Below, piece after piece: positions 26,327 through 33,848 of a stretch of DNA of 64,000 nt. The notes below the pieces were generated by a model. That model ran no database searches. It had not been told where the DNA came from and saw only the letters and a program-made list of their open reading frames with translations. Where the stretch lies: contig JBGTGQ010000034.1 in assembly GCA_041746635.1 (NCBI GenBank), positions 62,001 through 126,000 of the forward strand, given 5' to 3'. A program made the position numbers and the translations under genes. The stretch's first letter is position 1, and the number at the start of each line of letters is the position of its first letter. Source of the DNA: CAMASH01 sp041746635. GTDB lineage: Bacteria; Verrucomicrobiota; Verrucomicrobiia; Chthoniobacterales; Terrimicrobiaceae.

Positions 26327-27220
26327 CTAGCCCTTCTCCGCACACGAACCCGCCGCACCCTCGAATTGAATCGTGGGGTGACCAATGCCGAATTTGTGAT
26401 GCAGATCCTCACCCATGCGCGCCAGCAAGGCGTCGTCGAGGGCTGGTTCGCGTTTCACCAGATGAGCGGTCAGGGCGATCTCCGTCGTGCTGAGCGGCCA
26501 GATGTGGATGTGATGGACCTCGACCACTTCCGGCAGCCCGGCAAAATACTCGCGCACCGCAGCGGGGTCCACACTCTCCGGCACGGCGTCGAGGGAGAAA
26601 TTGAGTGAATCTTTGAAGAGCTCCCACGTGCTGATCAAAATCAGCAGCCCCACCCCGATGCTCACGATCGGATCGAGCCAGGCCCAGCCGCTGAACAAGA
26701 TCACCGCGCCGGAAATCATCACGCCGAGCGAAACCCCGGCGTCCGCCGCCATGTGCAGAAACGCGCCGCGCACGTTGAGATCGCTTTTGCGGCCCGACAT
26801 GAAAAGCAGGGCGGTCACGCCATTGACCACGATGCCGAGGCCGGCGACCCAGATTACGGTTGCACCCGCGACCTGCGGTGGTTCGCGGAAACGCTGCACG
26901 GCCTCCCAGAGAATCACCCCCACCCCGACCAAAAGCAGCAGCGCGTTGAACAACGCCGCCAGCACCGTCGCGCGCTTCCAGCCGTAGGTGCGCCGGGCGC
27001 TGGCGGCGCGCTTGGCCAGCTCACTGGCCACCCAGGCCAGGATGAGCCCCAACACATCCGACAGGTTGTGACCCGCGTCGGAAAGTAAGGCCAGCGAGTT
27101 GGAGAAAAGCCCGAAGACGACTTCGAGAACGATGAACCCGCCGTTGAGGACAATGCCAATCAGGAAAGCCCGCCCGAAATCCGCCGGGGCGTGTCCGTGG
27201 TCATGATGCTCGTGGGCCAT
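26327..27220 (-). CDS. Cation diffusion facilitator (CDF) metal exporter
   Basis: A 297-residue protein beginning with the His-rich MAHEHHDHGHAP. Six transmembrane helices follow; helix II contains SNSLALLSDAGHNLSDV and helix V HMAADAGVSLGVM, supplying the HxxxD/DxxxD zinc-site pairs. A cytoplasmic C-terminal domain has EVHHIHIWPLS. This is the ZitB/CzcD branch, exporting Zn, Co or Cd by proton antiport across the inner membrane. The gene stands alone between repeat R1 and the divergent cdsA. Metal specificity cannot be read with certainty; the His-rich tail favours zinc. Confidence 0.93.
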   Translation of the reverse strand: MAHEHHDHGHAPADFGRAFLIGIVLNGGFIVLEVVFGLFSNSLALLSDAGHNLSDVLGLILAWVASELAKRAASARRTYGWKRATVLAALFNALLLLVGVGVILWEAVQRFREPPQVAGATVIWVAGLGIVVNGVTALLFMSGRKSDLNVRGAFLHMAADAGVSLGVMISGAVILFSGWAWLDPIVSIGVGLLILISTWELFKDSLNFSLDAVPESVDPAAVREYFAGLPEVVEVHHIHIWPLSTTEIALTAHLVKREPALDDALLARMGEDLHHKFGIGHPTIQFEGAAGSCAEKG

Positions 27221-27300
27221 GTCGCCAATGCGCCGTGAAAGATGCTTTGTGTCAATGGCATTGATCGACCGCCCCGTCCATGTAGGAATACCGCACCGCC

Positions 27301-28179
27301 ATGAACCCGACCCGCGTCACATTTTTCCGCCGCCTGGGCAGCACGCTCGGCCTTTGGGCCCTCATCTTGGCCTCGGTCGTCGCGGGTTCGGACATCGGGT
27401 TTTTCCTGCTCATCCTCTTCATGGCCATGGTGGCGCTCTACGAGTATTTCCACATGGTCAAGGAACAGGGCGCGTCCGTCTTCACCCTCACCGGCATGCT
27501 CTGCGGGGCGGTTTATCTCATCGGCAGCTTTATCTACCTGCGGGCCCATGGCCCCGAGCATTCCCTCGATCTGGAAATGGGCATCCTCGTCGGTTTTCTC
27601 TTTGTCATCTTCACCCGGCAAATGTTCCGCGCCGCCGCCATCCGGCAACCCCTCGAGGCCATTGCCTACACCGTTTTCGGGCTCTTCTACATTCCCTGGC
27701 TGTTTAATTTCGTCACCAAGATCATCTACCTGGCACCCCGCGCGGAAAACGGCGACCCCACCGGGCAGTATTATGTCATCTACCTGATTTTGGTCACAAA
27801 ATTCAGCGACATGGGGGCCTATGTTTTCGGCAGTCTTTTCGGACGCCACCCATTCGCCACCCACATCAGCCCGAAAAAAACCTGGGAGGGATTTTTCGGC
27901 GCGTTGCTGGCCTCCACGTTGGGAAGTTATTGGCTCTTCGCCATGATTCCCGGACACCTCCCCGCCCTGCGTTTTGAGGATGTCACCCTCCTCGGTTTGC
28001 TCCTCGGCGGCGGCGCGGTCGTCGGTGATCTGGCCGAATCCATCATCAAACGAAGCACTCACGCCAAGGATTCCAGCCATATCCTTCCCGGCATCGGCGG
28101 CACGCTGGATTTGATCGACAGCCTGCTCTTCACCGCGCCGTTAATGTATTTTTATCTCCGCATGGTGGTGGGCATCTGA
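27301..28179 (+). CDS. cdsA: Phosphatidate cytidylyltransferase
   Basis: A 292-residue inner-membrane enzyme with seven to eight helices. The family signature near the C-terminus is clear: DLAESIIKRSTHAKDSSHIL followed by PGIGGTLDLIDSLLF, containing the KR, KD and D-x-x-DS residues. It makes CDP-diacylglycerol from CTP and phosphatidic acid, the precursor of all major phospholipids. It overlaps dxr by one base (TGATG), a lipid/isoprenoid pairing common in bacteria, usually with uppS upstream; uppS is not present here. Confidence 0.95.
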   Translation: MNPTRVTFFRRLGSTLGLWALILASVVAGSDIGFFLLILFMAMVALYEYFHMVKEQGASVFTLTGMLCGAVYLIGSFIYLRAHGPEHSLDLEMGILVGFLFVIFTRQMFRAAAIRQPLEAIAYTVFGLFYIPWLFNFVTKIIYLAPRAENGDPTGQYYVIYLILVTKFSDMGAYVFGSLFGRHPFATHISPKKTWEGFFGALLASTLGSYWLFAMIPGHLPALRFEDVTLLGLLLGGGAVVGDLAESIIKRSTHAKDSSHILPGIGGTLDLIDSLLFTAPLMYFYLRMVVGI

Positions 28180-29285
28180 TGAAAAACGTCGTCGTCCTTG
28201 GCGCCACCGGCTCGATCGGCCAGAGTGCCCGCAAGGTTGCCCGCGACATTCCGGACCGCATGCACATCGTCGGGATGTCCGCTCACGCGAACGAAGAGGA
28301 ACTAGCCCTCGCCGCCCGCGAATTTCCCGAAGCAAAGACAGCCCTCTCCTCCGGCCCGGAAGGCGAAAAGCGCCTGATCGAACTCGCCACCCTGCCCGAG
28401 GCCGACATGGTCCTCATCGCCATCGTCGGCACTGCCGGACTCAAGCCCGCCCTCGCGGCCATCGAGGAGGGCAAGGACATCGCCGTGGCCAGCAAGGAAA
28501 TCCTCGTCATGGCGGGCCAGATCGTCATGGCCGCCGCCGCCCGCAAAGGCGTGAAAGTACTGCCGGTGGACAGCGAGCACAACGCCATCTTTCAATGCCT
28601 CGACGGCCGCGGTTCGCAGGCCGTGCAGCGCCTTATCCTCACCTGCTCCGGTGGTCCTTTCCGGCAAACCCCGCGCGAGGAACTTCCCGGCGTGACGCCC
28701 GAAAAGGCCCTCAAGCACCCGACCTGGTCCATGGGCCGCAAGATCACCATCGATTCCGCCACCCTCTTCAACAAAGGCTTGGAAATGATCGAAGCCCGCT
28801 GGCTTTTCGATGTCCCCATGGAAAAAGTCGATGTCACCATCCACCCGCAAAGCATCGTTCACTCCATGGTGGAATTCATCGACGGCTCCGTGCTGGCGCA
28901 GCTGAGCCATTCCGACATGTGCTTCCCCATCCAATACGCCGTCACCTGGCCGGAACGGGTGGCAAATTCCCTCCGTCCGCTTGATTTCGCCGCGTTGGGC
29001 AAACTGGAATTCGAAGCCCCCCGCCGCGCCGACTTCCCCGCCCTCGACCTGGCCCGCCGCGCCGGCGAAACCGGCGGCACCCTGCCCGCCACCCTCAACG
29101 CCGCCAACGAAGTCGCCGTGCAGGCCTTTCTCGACCATCGCATCGCTTTTCCGAAAATCTGGGAAACCGTCGCGCGAGTCATGGACGAAACCCCCTTCGT
29201 CGAGAATCCCGACTTGGAAGACCTTTTGCACGCCGACCACCTGGCCCGGGAAAAGGCCGCGGCATATTACAGGGATGATAGTTGA
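28179..29285 (+). CDS. dxr: 1-deoxy-D-xylulose 5-phosphate reductoisomerase
   Basis: A 368-residue enzyme of the MEP isoprenoid pathway. NADPH-binding GATGSIGQSARKVA is at the N-terminus; ASKEILVMAG and VDSEHNAIFQCL carry metal ligands; SGGPFRQTP forms the flexible lid; GRKITIDSATLFNKGLEMIE and HPQSIVHSMVEF complete the site. The length is slightly below the usual 385-400. The last residues RDDS and the TGA stop lie inside dispersed repeat R1 copy 2, so the natural C-terminus has been replaced or shortened at that point. It is coupled to cdsA. Confidence 0.96.
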   Translation: MKNVVVLGATGSIGQSARKVARDIPDRMHIVGMSAHANEEELALAAREFPEAKTALSSGPEGEKRLIELATLPEADMVLIAIVGTAGLKPALAAIEEGKDIAVASKEILVMAGQIVMAAAARKGVKVLPVDSEHNAIFQCLDGRGSQAVQRLILTCSGGPFRQTPREELPGVTPEKALKHPTWSMGRKITIDSATLFNKGLEMIEARWLFDVPMEKVDVTIHPQSIVHSMVEFIDGSVLAQLSHSDMCFPIQYAVTWPERVANSLRPLDFAALGKLEFEAPRRADFPALDLARRAGETGGTLPATLNAANEVAVQAFLDHRIAFPKIWETVARVMDETPFVENPDLEDLLHADHLAREKAAAYYRDDS

Positions 29286-29406
29286 GGGTTGAGAGTTGAT
29301 GGTTGAGAAGAATATCCCCTAATTGGAGGATTCACTCGTTAGGCGACTCGGACTTTCGGCCGCTCATTTTCCCCCTCTCAACACTCAACCATCAACCCTC
29401 AACTCC
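29272..29406. repeat. Dispersed repeat R1, copy 2, overlapping the dxr stop
   Basis: This matches the copy at 26171-26316 from GGGATGATAGTTGAG through CTAATTGGAGGATTCACTCG to CAACCCTCAACT, with small internal deletions. The arms are complementary and rich in TTGAG/CTCAA units. The first 14 bases code the end of dxr. The gap from 29286 to the hicB start at 29472 otherwise holds nothing recognised. Confidence 0.8.
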
Positions 29407-29471
29407 ACTTGCCCTTTGCCCGCCAGCTTGCATCATTGCCCCCGCCATCTTGGCGTGGTAGAATCTGTTCC

Positions 29472-29681
29472 ATGAAGTCAATGGCATACTGCGTTTACCG
29501 CGAGGATGAGTTCGTGGTTGCCCAATGTCTCAACGTGGACGTTTCGAGTTTTGGAAACTCCCGGGCGGAAGCTGTCGCCAATTTGAAGGAAGCTGTGGAA
29601 CTCTACTTCGAGGGCGAATCGCCCAATGCTTACACTCCCATCAGCGAAATCGCCGTCGGTGAGGAAATGGTGAATGCCTAA
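29472..29681 (+). CDS. hicB: HicB-family antitoxin
   Basis: A 69-residue protein with the partial RNase H-like HicB fold: YCVYREDEFVVAQCLNVDVSSFG, then GNSRAEAVANLKEAVELYFE. Its C-terminus MVNA overlaps the start of a hicA remnant. HicB normally neutralises the HicA mRNA interferase by direct binding. The ATG at 29472 fits the family N-terminus; the longer frame from 29409 adds an unlikely leader. With its toxin truncated it appears to be an orphan antitoxin. It has no DNA-binding tail. Confidence 0.8.
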   Translation: MKSMAYCVYREDEFVVAQCLNVDVSSFGNSRAEAVANLKEAVELYFEGESPNAYTPISEIAVGEEMVNA

Positions 29682-29745
29682 ACGACTAGGCTCCGTCGAA
29701 GTCATCCGTGTGCTGGTGGATCACGGTTTCTACTGGTTTGTAATT
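29674..29745 (+). pseudogene. hicA toxin remnant (N-terminal stump)
   Basis: After the hicB stop, overlapping by eight bases, MPKRLGSVEVIRVLVDHGF resembles the first helix of HicA toxins. The sequence after HGFYW is unrelated to the expected QKGSH motif in all three frames, and the opposite-strand membrane gene ends at 29781. The double-stranded-RNA-binding-like core with its catalytic His is therefore gone. The remaining frame runs to 29856 but is probably meaningless. Confidence 0.65.
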
Positions 29746-29780
29746 CCCACGCCGCGAAAAGCATGGAGGCTTTTGCTTCG

Positions 29781-30482
29781 TCAAAACCCACTTTCAAATG
29801 CCTCAGGCAGAAACTCCCGAACGGCATCGCCGATGGAATCCGAACCCGGCGCGTAGAGATCTAAAACGACGCCCGCCGCACCGAGGATGATCGCGGTGCC
29901 CAAGGCATACAGCCATGTCCTCCGCACGGCCGTGCCGAGCCAGTGTTCCTGCGACGCAATTTTCAACCGTCGGTAAAGCGCCCCGGCCAGCACCGCATCG
30001 ATGAACACCTCTGCAATGAGAATCGGTGCCGCGGAAATCGCCGTGACCACCGCCGCCACCAACGCGACGATGGCCGTGACGACCAACACCGCCACCAAGG
30101 CGGGCAGACAACCGTCCCCGACATCAATCGCCGAGGTCGGATCAAGCGCGTCCCACCAACGTCCTTCCTCGCGAAAAACCGGTACCGTCTTTTTCTCGTT
30201 CCCCGGCACCACCACCTTGTCGGCATCGAACTGCGCCCTCTCCCACTCCGCCCAGAGGCGCACCAACATCAGAAACACCGCATAAGCACCCACCACCGCC
30301 AGCGGATATCGAAACGCCATCGACTCCATCCCCGCCCGCAACAACCCAAACGAAATTCCAAACCCCGTCAGCCCCGTCAAAATCAGAATCGATCCCAAAA
30401 TAAACCGCGGAAAACTCCGCTGGCTGAAATAATCCTCCAACCCCGCCCGAAGCCTTTCGCGCCAACGCGGTTTACCGTCCAT
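29781..30482 (-). CDS. Hypothetical multi-pass membrane protein
   Basis: A 233-residue protein with about five hydrophobic segments (near residues 28-50, 60-78, 127-150, 152-170 and 188-208). A charged loop between the second and third contains WERAQFDADKVVVPGNEKK. The N-terminus is Arg-rich and cytoplasmic by the positive-inside rule. The third and fourth helices are Ala/Val-rich. I do not recognise the family. It converges on the hicB/hicA remnant and has no evident operon partner. Confidence 0.6.
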   Translation of the reverse strand: MDGKPRWRERLRAGLEDYFSQRSFPRFILGSILILTGLTGFGISFGLLRAGMESMAFRYPLAVVGAYAVFLMLVRLWAEWERAQFDADKVVVPGNEKKTVPVFREEGRWWDALDPTSAIDVGDGCLPALVAVLVVTAIVALVAAVVTAISAAPILIAEVFIDAVLAGALYRRLKIASQEHWLGTAVRRTWLYALGTAIILGAAGVVLDLYAPGSDSIGDAVREFLPEAFESGF

Positions 30483-30664
30483 CGGTCCTCAGCCGTCGCA
30501 GCGACCGCAAGGCAGCCCCCGCAGCCTGCCATTGCTGAAACCACACTTTCGTCTCCGCCGCGTTCATCCCATCTGACTAGCAGAGGCAATATCCCTCACC
30601 AATTTCTTTCGAGCCTTTGCTAGCTCGGCACCCACGCAGCTCCCACAGCCCGCCTTCGGGCCGG

Positions 30665-30958
30665 CTACAGATTTCGCTTCCAAGAGAGCGGTTCGCGGCT
30701 TTGATGAAAGATCGAAACAATGAGAATCCCATCGCTGGATTCCCGCGTGTAGATGATCGAATAGGGGAAACGGCGCAGGCAGCAATGCCTGTAGTCACCA
30801 GCGAGCCTGCCCCAGGCATCGGGGAAACGGAGAATACGATCCGTCGCGGCATCCACCTCATCCACAAAATCCACACCCAGCCCGCGAACTTTTTCCTCGT
30901 AATATTCCGCCGCCGCGGCGAGTTCCGAAAGCGCCGGGGTGAGGAACCGATAGGTCAT
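30665..30958 (-). CDS. ParE/RelE-superfamily toxin
   Basis: A 97-residue basic protein with the ParE pattern: FLTPALSELAAAAEYYEEKV (first helices), ATDRILRFPDAWGR and CLRRFPYSIIYTRES with the conserved RFPY-I-Y stretch, then ILIVSIFHQSREPLSWK at the C-terminus. Such toxins poison DNA gyrase (ParE) or cleave mRNA on the ribosome (RelE); lack of RelE catalytic residues cannot be judged safely. The start overlaps the antitoxin stop as ATGA. It is the last gene of the minus-strand array of the defence island. Confidence 0.85.
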   Translation of the reverse strand: MTYRFLTPALSELAAAAEYYEEKVRGLGVDFVDEVDAATDRILRFPDAWGRLAGDYRHCCLRRFPYSIIYTRESSDGILIVSIFHQSREPLSWKRNL

Positions 30959-31179
30959 TCCGCCAGCCGGGCACGGAGAGCGGCCAAAGCTTGGGGTCCG
31001 TCCACGGCATCGATTACGCCGTCGCGGAACGCCTGCACCCTTTCATCAGCTTCCCTTATCCATGCCGCCTGCAATCCCGGAGAAATTTGCGATATGCTTT
31101 GCAACAGACGTTCGACCAGCAAAGCGCGTTCGGCTTCCGGAAGAAGAAGAGCCTCCTTTTCAAGAATCGCTGCATCCAT
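30955..31179 (-). CDS. Antitoxin (addiction-module component family)
   Basis: A 74-residue acidic protein with the pattern ALLLPEAERALLVERLLQSI followed by AWIREADERVQAFRDG, typical of small antitoxins encoded directly before ParE/RelE toxins (the addiction-module, PF09720-like group). It presumably binds and blocks the toxin made by the overlapping downstream gene and autoregulates the pair. The start lies 67 bases after the end of the vsr pseudogene. Confidence 0.82.
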   Translation of the reverse strand: MDAAILEKEALLLPEAERALLVERLLQSISQISPGLQAAWIREADERVQAFRDGVIDAVDGPQALAALRARLAE

Positions 31180-31245
31180 GTGCGGAGACTAACCCAATAA
31201 GAAATCCCGGTCAATCCAACCCTCGCCCCCCCTTCGTTCTCTTTG

Positions 31246-31730
31246 TTACCGCTTGTAAAAATCTCCCGTCGCCCGCCGCAGGCGGCGCAAGAGCGCCCTT
31301 TCGTTCTTCCGCGCCAGGTTATGCTCCCACACCCGCAAAACCCGCCAGCCCCTTGCCCGCAGGGTGCGGTTGACCAACCGGTCCCGCGCCGTGTTCGCCT
31401 CCAGCTTGCGCTCCCAAAAGGGCCGGTTTCCCACCGGCAGAGTCGAATGCTTCGGACAGGCGTGCCAAACTGCCCGCGCTGAAGCGCTGTCCTAAAATGG
31501 GAAACACTTTTGCAGAGCTTGGGAAGCAACCTCCCGTCCACAAAAACGGCCAGCTTCAGCTTGGGAAAAACAAAATCCGGCTTGCCGAAAAGTTTACTCT
31601 TCCGCCGCCAGCCCGTGATTCCCTCGGCACGAAACCGCGCCATCAGCTTTAACTCTGTGTCCTTGTTTCCACTGCTGCGGATCAGGGACATGACAGTACT
31701 GCGTTTGGCCTTGGTGAAGACGTCGGACAT
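31246..31730 (-). pseudogene. vsr: vsr pseudogene copy A (very-short-patch-repair endonuclease), disrupted by an insert
   Basis: The 5' part reads MSDVFTKAKRSTVMSLIRSS, KLFGKPDFVFP, KLAVFVDG. The expected catalytic continuation is in a different frame further on: CPKHSTLPVGNRPFWERKLE, then RGWRVLRVWEHNL to the stop at 31246. Removing a net 59 bases between VDG and HACPKH restores one 141-residue Vsr, the normal length. Vsr nicks T:G mismatches arising from 5-methylcytosine deamination and normally accompanies C5-cytosine methyltransferases such as the one at 37837-39450. The insert sits exactly at the CFWHGC motif. Confidence 0.85.
31434..31532 (-). repeat. Shared insert block in vsr copy A
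   Basis: This 99-base block is identical to 32542-32640 except for one base. It contains TGCAAAAGTGTTTCCCATTT and GCGCTTCAGCGC on the minus strand. GGACAG and CTGTCC can pair around the inner GCGC hairpin. About 60-70 bases of it are foreign to vsr; the remainder (coding CPKHSTLP) looks native. Confidence 0.8.
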
Positions 31731-31736
31731 CCGTCT

Positions 31737-32225
31737 CTACTCTTCGCCGGCGAGTCGCAACACCTCGCGCAATAATTCGGGCGAGGCACGAAAGCGAGCC
31801 TGCACAAGCAATTCCTCCATCACCGGCGCAACAGCCGCGAGATGACCGTTTTGCTTTGCGCGCACAAGAATGCCAAACACTCCGATGGGAATAAGCCCGA
31901 GTTCAACCGCCAACGTCCGGCCGGACCTTTCATCCATAAGCACGGCGTCGGCCTGAATTTCCAGCGCGAGGGCAAGCGCCTCCGCCTCACCGGCATCGAG
32001 CGTCGGATGCCGGGCGATGGACGCCGGGACGGATTGCGGGTCGCGAATCACGATCCAAGCCGGCAATTGCAGCAGGGCAAAGCGTCCATCCGATGCGGAC
32101 AGCCTCGCGAACTCCTTCGCCACGGCAGGCGGCACAACCACTTCACCAAAGAGCACCTCCAGCAGTTTGTCCTGCCCGACGAGGGCGAGATTGATGAGAA
32201 CCGACGTATCCGCGACGACGATCAC
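31737..32225 (-). CDS. PIN-like DUF3368 toxin
   Basis: A 162-residue PIN-fold ribonuclease of the DUF3368 group. Acidic residues are in VADTSVLINLAL (Asp near residue 5), TLDAGEAEALALA (Asp/Glu) and AVLMDERSGRTLA (Asp). The tail GILVRAKQNGHLAAVAPVMEE is typical of the family. It is paired with the UPF0175 gene upstream, whose stop overlaps its start. The pair lies between two broken vsr copies, so it entered or was trapped in the restriction-modification operon. Confidence 0.85.
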   Translation of the reverse strand: MIVVADTSVLINLALVGQDKLLEVLFGEVVVPPAVAKEFARLSASDGRFALLQLPAWIVIRDPQSVPASIARHPTLDAGEAEALALALEIQADAVLMDERSGRTLAVELGLIPIGVFGILVRAKQNGHLAAVAPVMEELLVQARFRASPELLREVLRLAGEE

Positions 32226-32485
32226 TTTCCGATCAGACGGTCGAGTGCAGCGAGATCATCGTGCAAATCATTCACACTGTAATTACGCGGGATGCCATGC
32301 TCGTCCAGCAGCCCCTGAAAACTCACCACATCCCTGCCCGTGAGACGCGCCCCTGAGACTGCGGAAACTTTCCCTTCCCGATAAAGCTCCAGCGCCAGCG
32401 CCTCACACGCCCGCCGCTCACGGTCCTCGTCCGTCGCGCCGAGCACGCCGGCTACGTCATCGGGAATGGAAATCGTCAGGATCAT
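32222..32485 (-). CDS. UPF0175 antitoxin
   Basis: An 87-residue protein: MILTISIPDDVAGVLGATD at the N-terminus, then ACEALALELYREGKVSAVS and ARLTGRDVVSFQGLLDEHGI, the UPF0175 helix-turn-helix-like pattern found with DUF3368 toxins. It probably binds the toxin and the promoter. It starts 57 bases beyond the end of the homologous part of vsr copy B, and the 32486-32541 stretch shows no other gene. Confidence 0.87.
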   Translation of the reverse strand: MILTISIPDDVAGVLGATDEDRERRACEALALELYREGKVSAVSGARLTGRDVVSFQGLLDEHGIPRNYSVNDLHDDLAALDRLIGK

Positions 32486-32520
32486 GGCAATACGCTAGCC
32501 GTCATCCTTGCGAGAGCAAG

Positions 32521-32838
32521 TCATCGCGGCCGCCTTGCCAGCCGGCAGAGTCGAATGCTTCGGACACGCGTGCCAAACTGCCCGCGCTGAAGCGCTGTCC
32601 TAAAATGGGAAACACTTTTGCAGAGCTTGGGAAGCAACCTTCCATCCACAAAGACTGCCAGCTTGAGCTTGGGAAAAACAAAATCCGGTTTGCCGAAAAG
32701 TTTGCTCTTCCTCCGCCAGCCCGTGATTCCCTCGGCGCGAAACCGCGCCATCAATTTCAATTCCGTGTCCTTGTTTCCGCTTCCTAGGATCAACGACATG
32801 ACGGCGCTTCGCTTGGCTTTTGTGAAAACGTCAGCCAC
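32521..32838 (-). pseudogene. vsr pseudogene copy B, 3'-truncated and carrying the same insert
   Basis: From a GTG at 32838 the frame reads VADVFTKAKRSAVMSLILGS to KLAVFVDG, matching copy A over about 195 bases with some 30 mismatches (roughly 15%). The same insert block follows, and sequence then diverges from vsr after the CPKHSTLP-coding segment. The catalytic C-terminal half (FWERKLEAN onward) is absent. It follows the PD-(D/E)XK gene by eight bases, so this was the original operon position of vsr. Confidence 0.8.
32542..32640 (-). repeat. Shared insert block in vsr copy B
   Basis: The counterpart of 31434-31532, with one mismatch in 99 bases although neighbouring vsr sequence differs by about 15%. 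This points to independent insertion of the same element or recent local gene conversion. Confidence 0.8.
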
Positions 32839-32846
32839 ACGCTGTG

Positions 32847-33848
32847 TTAAAACATCGTCACTTCCGCTGCGGTGTGCGCGGTACAGAGGTGATCGAAGGT
32901 GGATAGATTGATTTCGTATTCCACGCGCTCGATCCCGGCGGGGAGGCCGTTCGGAAATTGCGCGGTCGTGAGGCGGGGGAAATCCGCCTGCACGACGAAC
33001 AAGCTTTCCTCGACAATGCGCAGATGCACGCATGCATATTCTTCTTCGTGAGCAAGCGAATAGCCGGCTTGTGTGAGCGATGCTTCGAAGCGCGTGAGCG
33101 CGTCTGCATCTCCGGTCATCTGCCCACGGCAGCGGTCGACAAGCGATGGAAGCGTGTTCGTTGCACCAGCCTCTTCACGCAGGCGAAGGCTGAAAAAAAA
33201 CAATTTGCCGTCTTCCGGCGGCAGTAGTTGATCGAGTCCGTTGATGCGGTGGATGCGCCCACGCGTCGAGGTCGTCGCCTTCACTTCCACTGAGCGGCAC
33301 GGCCACTCGAAATCGTGCCTCGCCCCAGATGGCCCTCGCCAGCTCGCGACGACATCGCCCGCCGCCCGCCGGGGCAGCAGCCACACCGACAGAAACCACA
33401 GCTCCGCAAAAAGCCCAAGCTGTTCCTCACGTGAGAGCAGCGTGCGCGGGAGCTGGCCCCAAAACCGCCGCCATTTCGAGAGCACCCGTCGCACGATCTC
33501 GGCAGGAGGCTGCGCCGCTGCCGCCAGTTGCGCGGCCAATTCGCCACCGATCAAATCGAACGCAGCGTGTCCCGCTGCGTCTTCGCATTGGATGTCCAGC
33601 CGGCGAGTCGGCGGCTCGCCCTGCACGGACAGCTCGCGCGTCAGTACGCGCAGGCCGCGGCTTTGCTCATCGCGCAGTGCCTCATCGTCCGCTGCAAGCG
33701 CGATCAGCAGATGCCGACTGCCATCGGCATCGAGCGCGCATTGCAGTCGGTTCGTCACGCTTGGCGCAGCTAGACGCGCGGTCAGATTTTCGCCCGCGGG
33801 GCGCGCGGGTTCGATTTGCGCCCACACTTCTGGCGCGATGCGGCTCAC
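32847..33848 (-). CDS. PD-(D/E)XK nuclease-like protein (DUF4420)
   Basis: A 333-residue protein with a nuclease core in the middle: Glu149 in LGLFAELWFL, Asp179 in GARHDFEW and Glu188-Val-Lys190 in SVEVKATT, the E...D...ExK pattern of restriction-type endonucleases. GLDQLLPPEDGKLFFFSLRL follows. DUF4420 proteins occur next to Z1-domain and GHKL genes in restriction-modification-like operons. It is coupled to the Z1 gene by ATGA. It is the likely DNA-cutting subunit of the system, acting in the cytoplasm on unmodified or otherwise marked DNA; the target is unknown. Confidence 0.85.
   Translation of the reverse strand: MSRIAPEVWAQIEPARPAGENLTARLAAPSVTNRLQCALDADGSRHLLIALAADDEALRDEQSRGLRVLTRELSVQGEPPTRRLDIQCEDAAGHAAFDLIGGELAAQLAAAAQPPAEIVRRVLSKWRRFWGQLPRTLLSREEQLGLFAELWFLSVWLLPRRAAGDVVASWRGPSGARHDFEWPCRSVEVKATTSTRGRIHRINGLDQLLPPEDGKLFFFSLRLREEAGATNTLPSLVDRCRGQMTGDADALTRFEASLTQAGYSLAHEEEYACVHLRIVEESLFVVQADFPRLTTAQFPNGLPAGIERVEYEINLSTFDHLCTAHTAAEVTMF

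Noticed and set aside
30483..30664. Possible gene between the membrane protein and the ParE toxin
   Set aside because: The 182-base gap shows only short frames without motifs or start signals.
31434..31532. Translational bypass or mini-intron explanation for the vsr insert
   Set aside because: The reading frame is already shifted before the foreign block (four extra bases after GTGGACGG), so a single hop would not rebuild the CFWHGC motif; kept only as something RNA data could exclude.
31056..31730. A continuous 224-codon reading of vsr copy A through the insert
   Set aside because: After VDG the frame becomes Arg/Trp/Gly-rich nonsense and runs into the antitoxin gene; true Vsr sequence continues in another frame.
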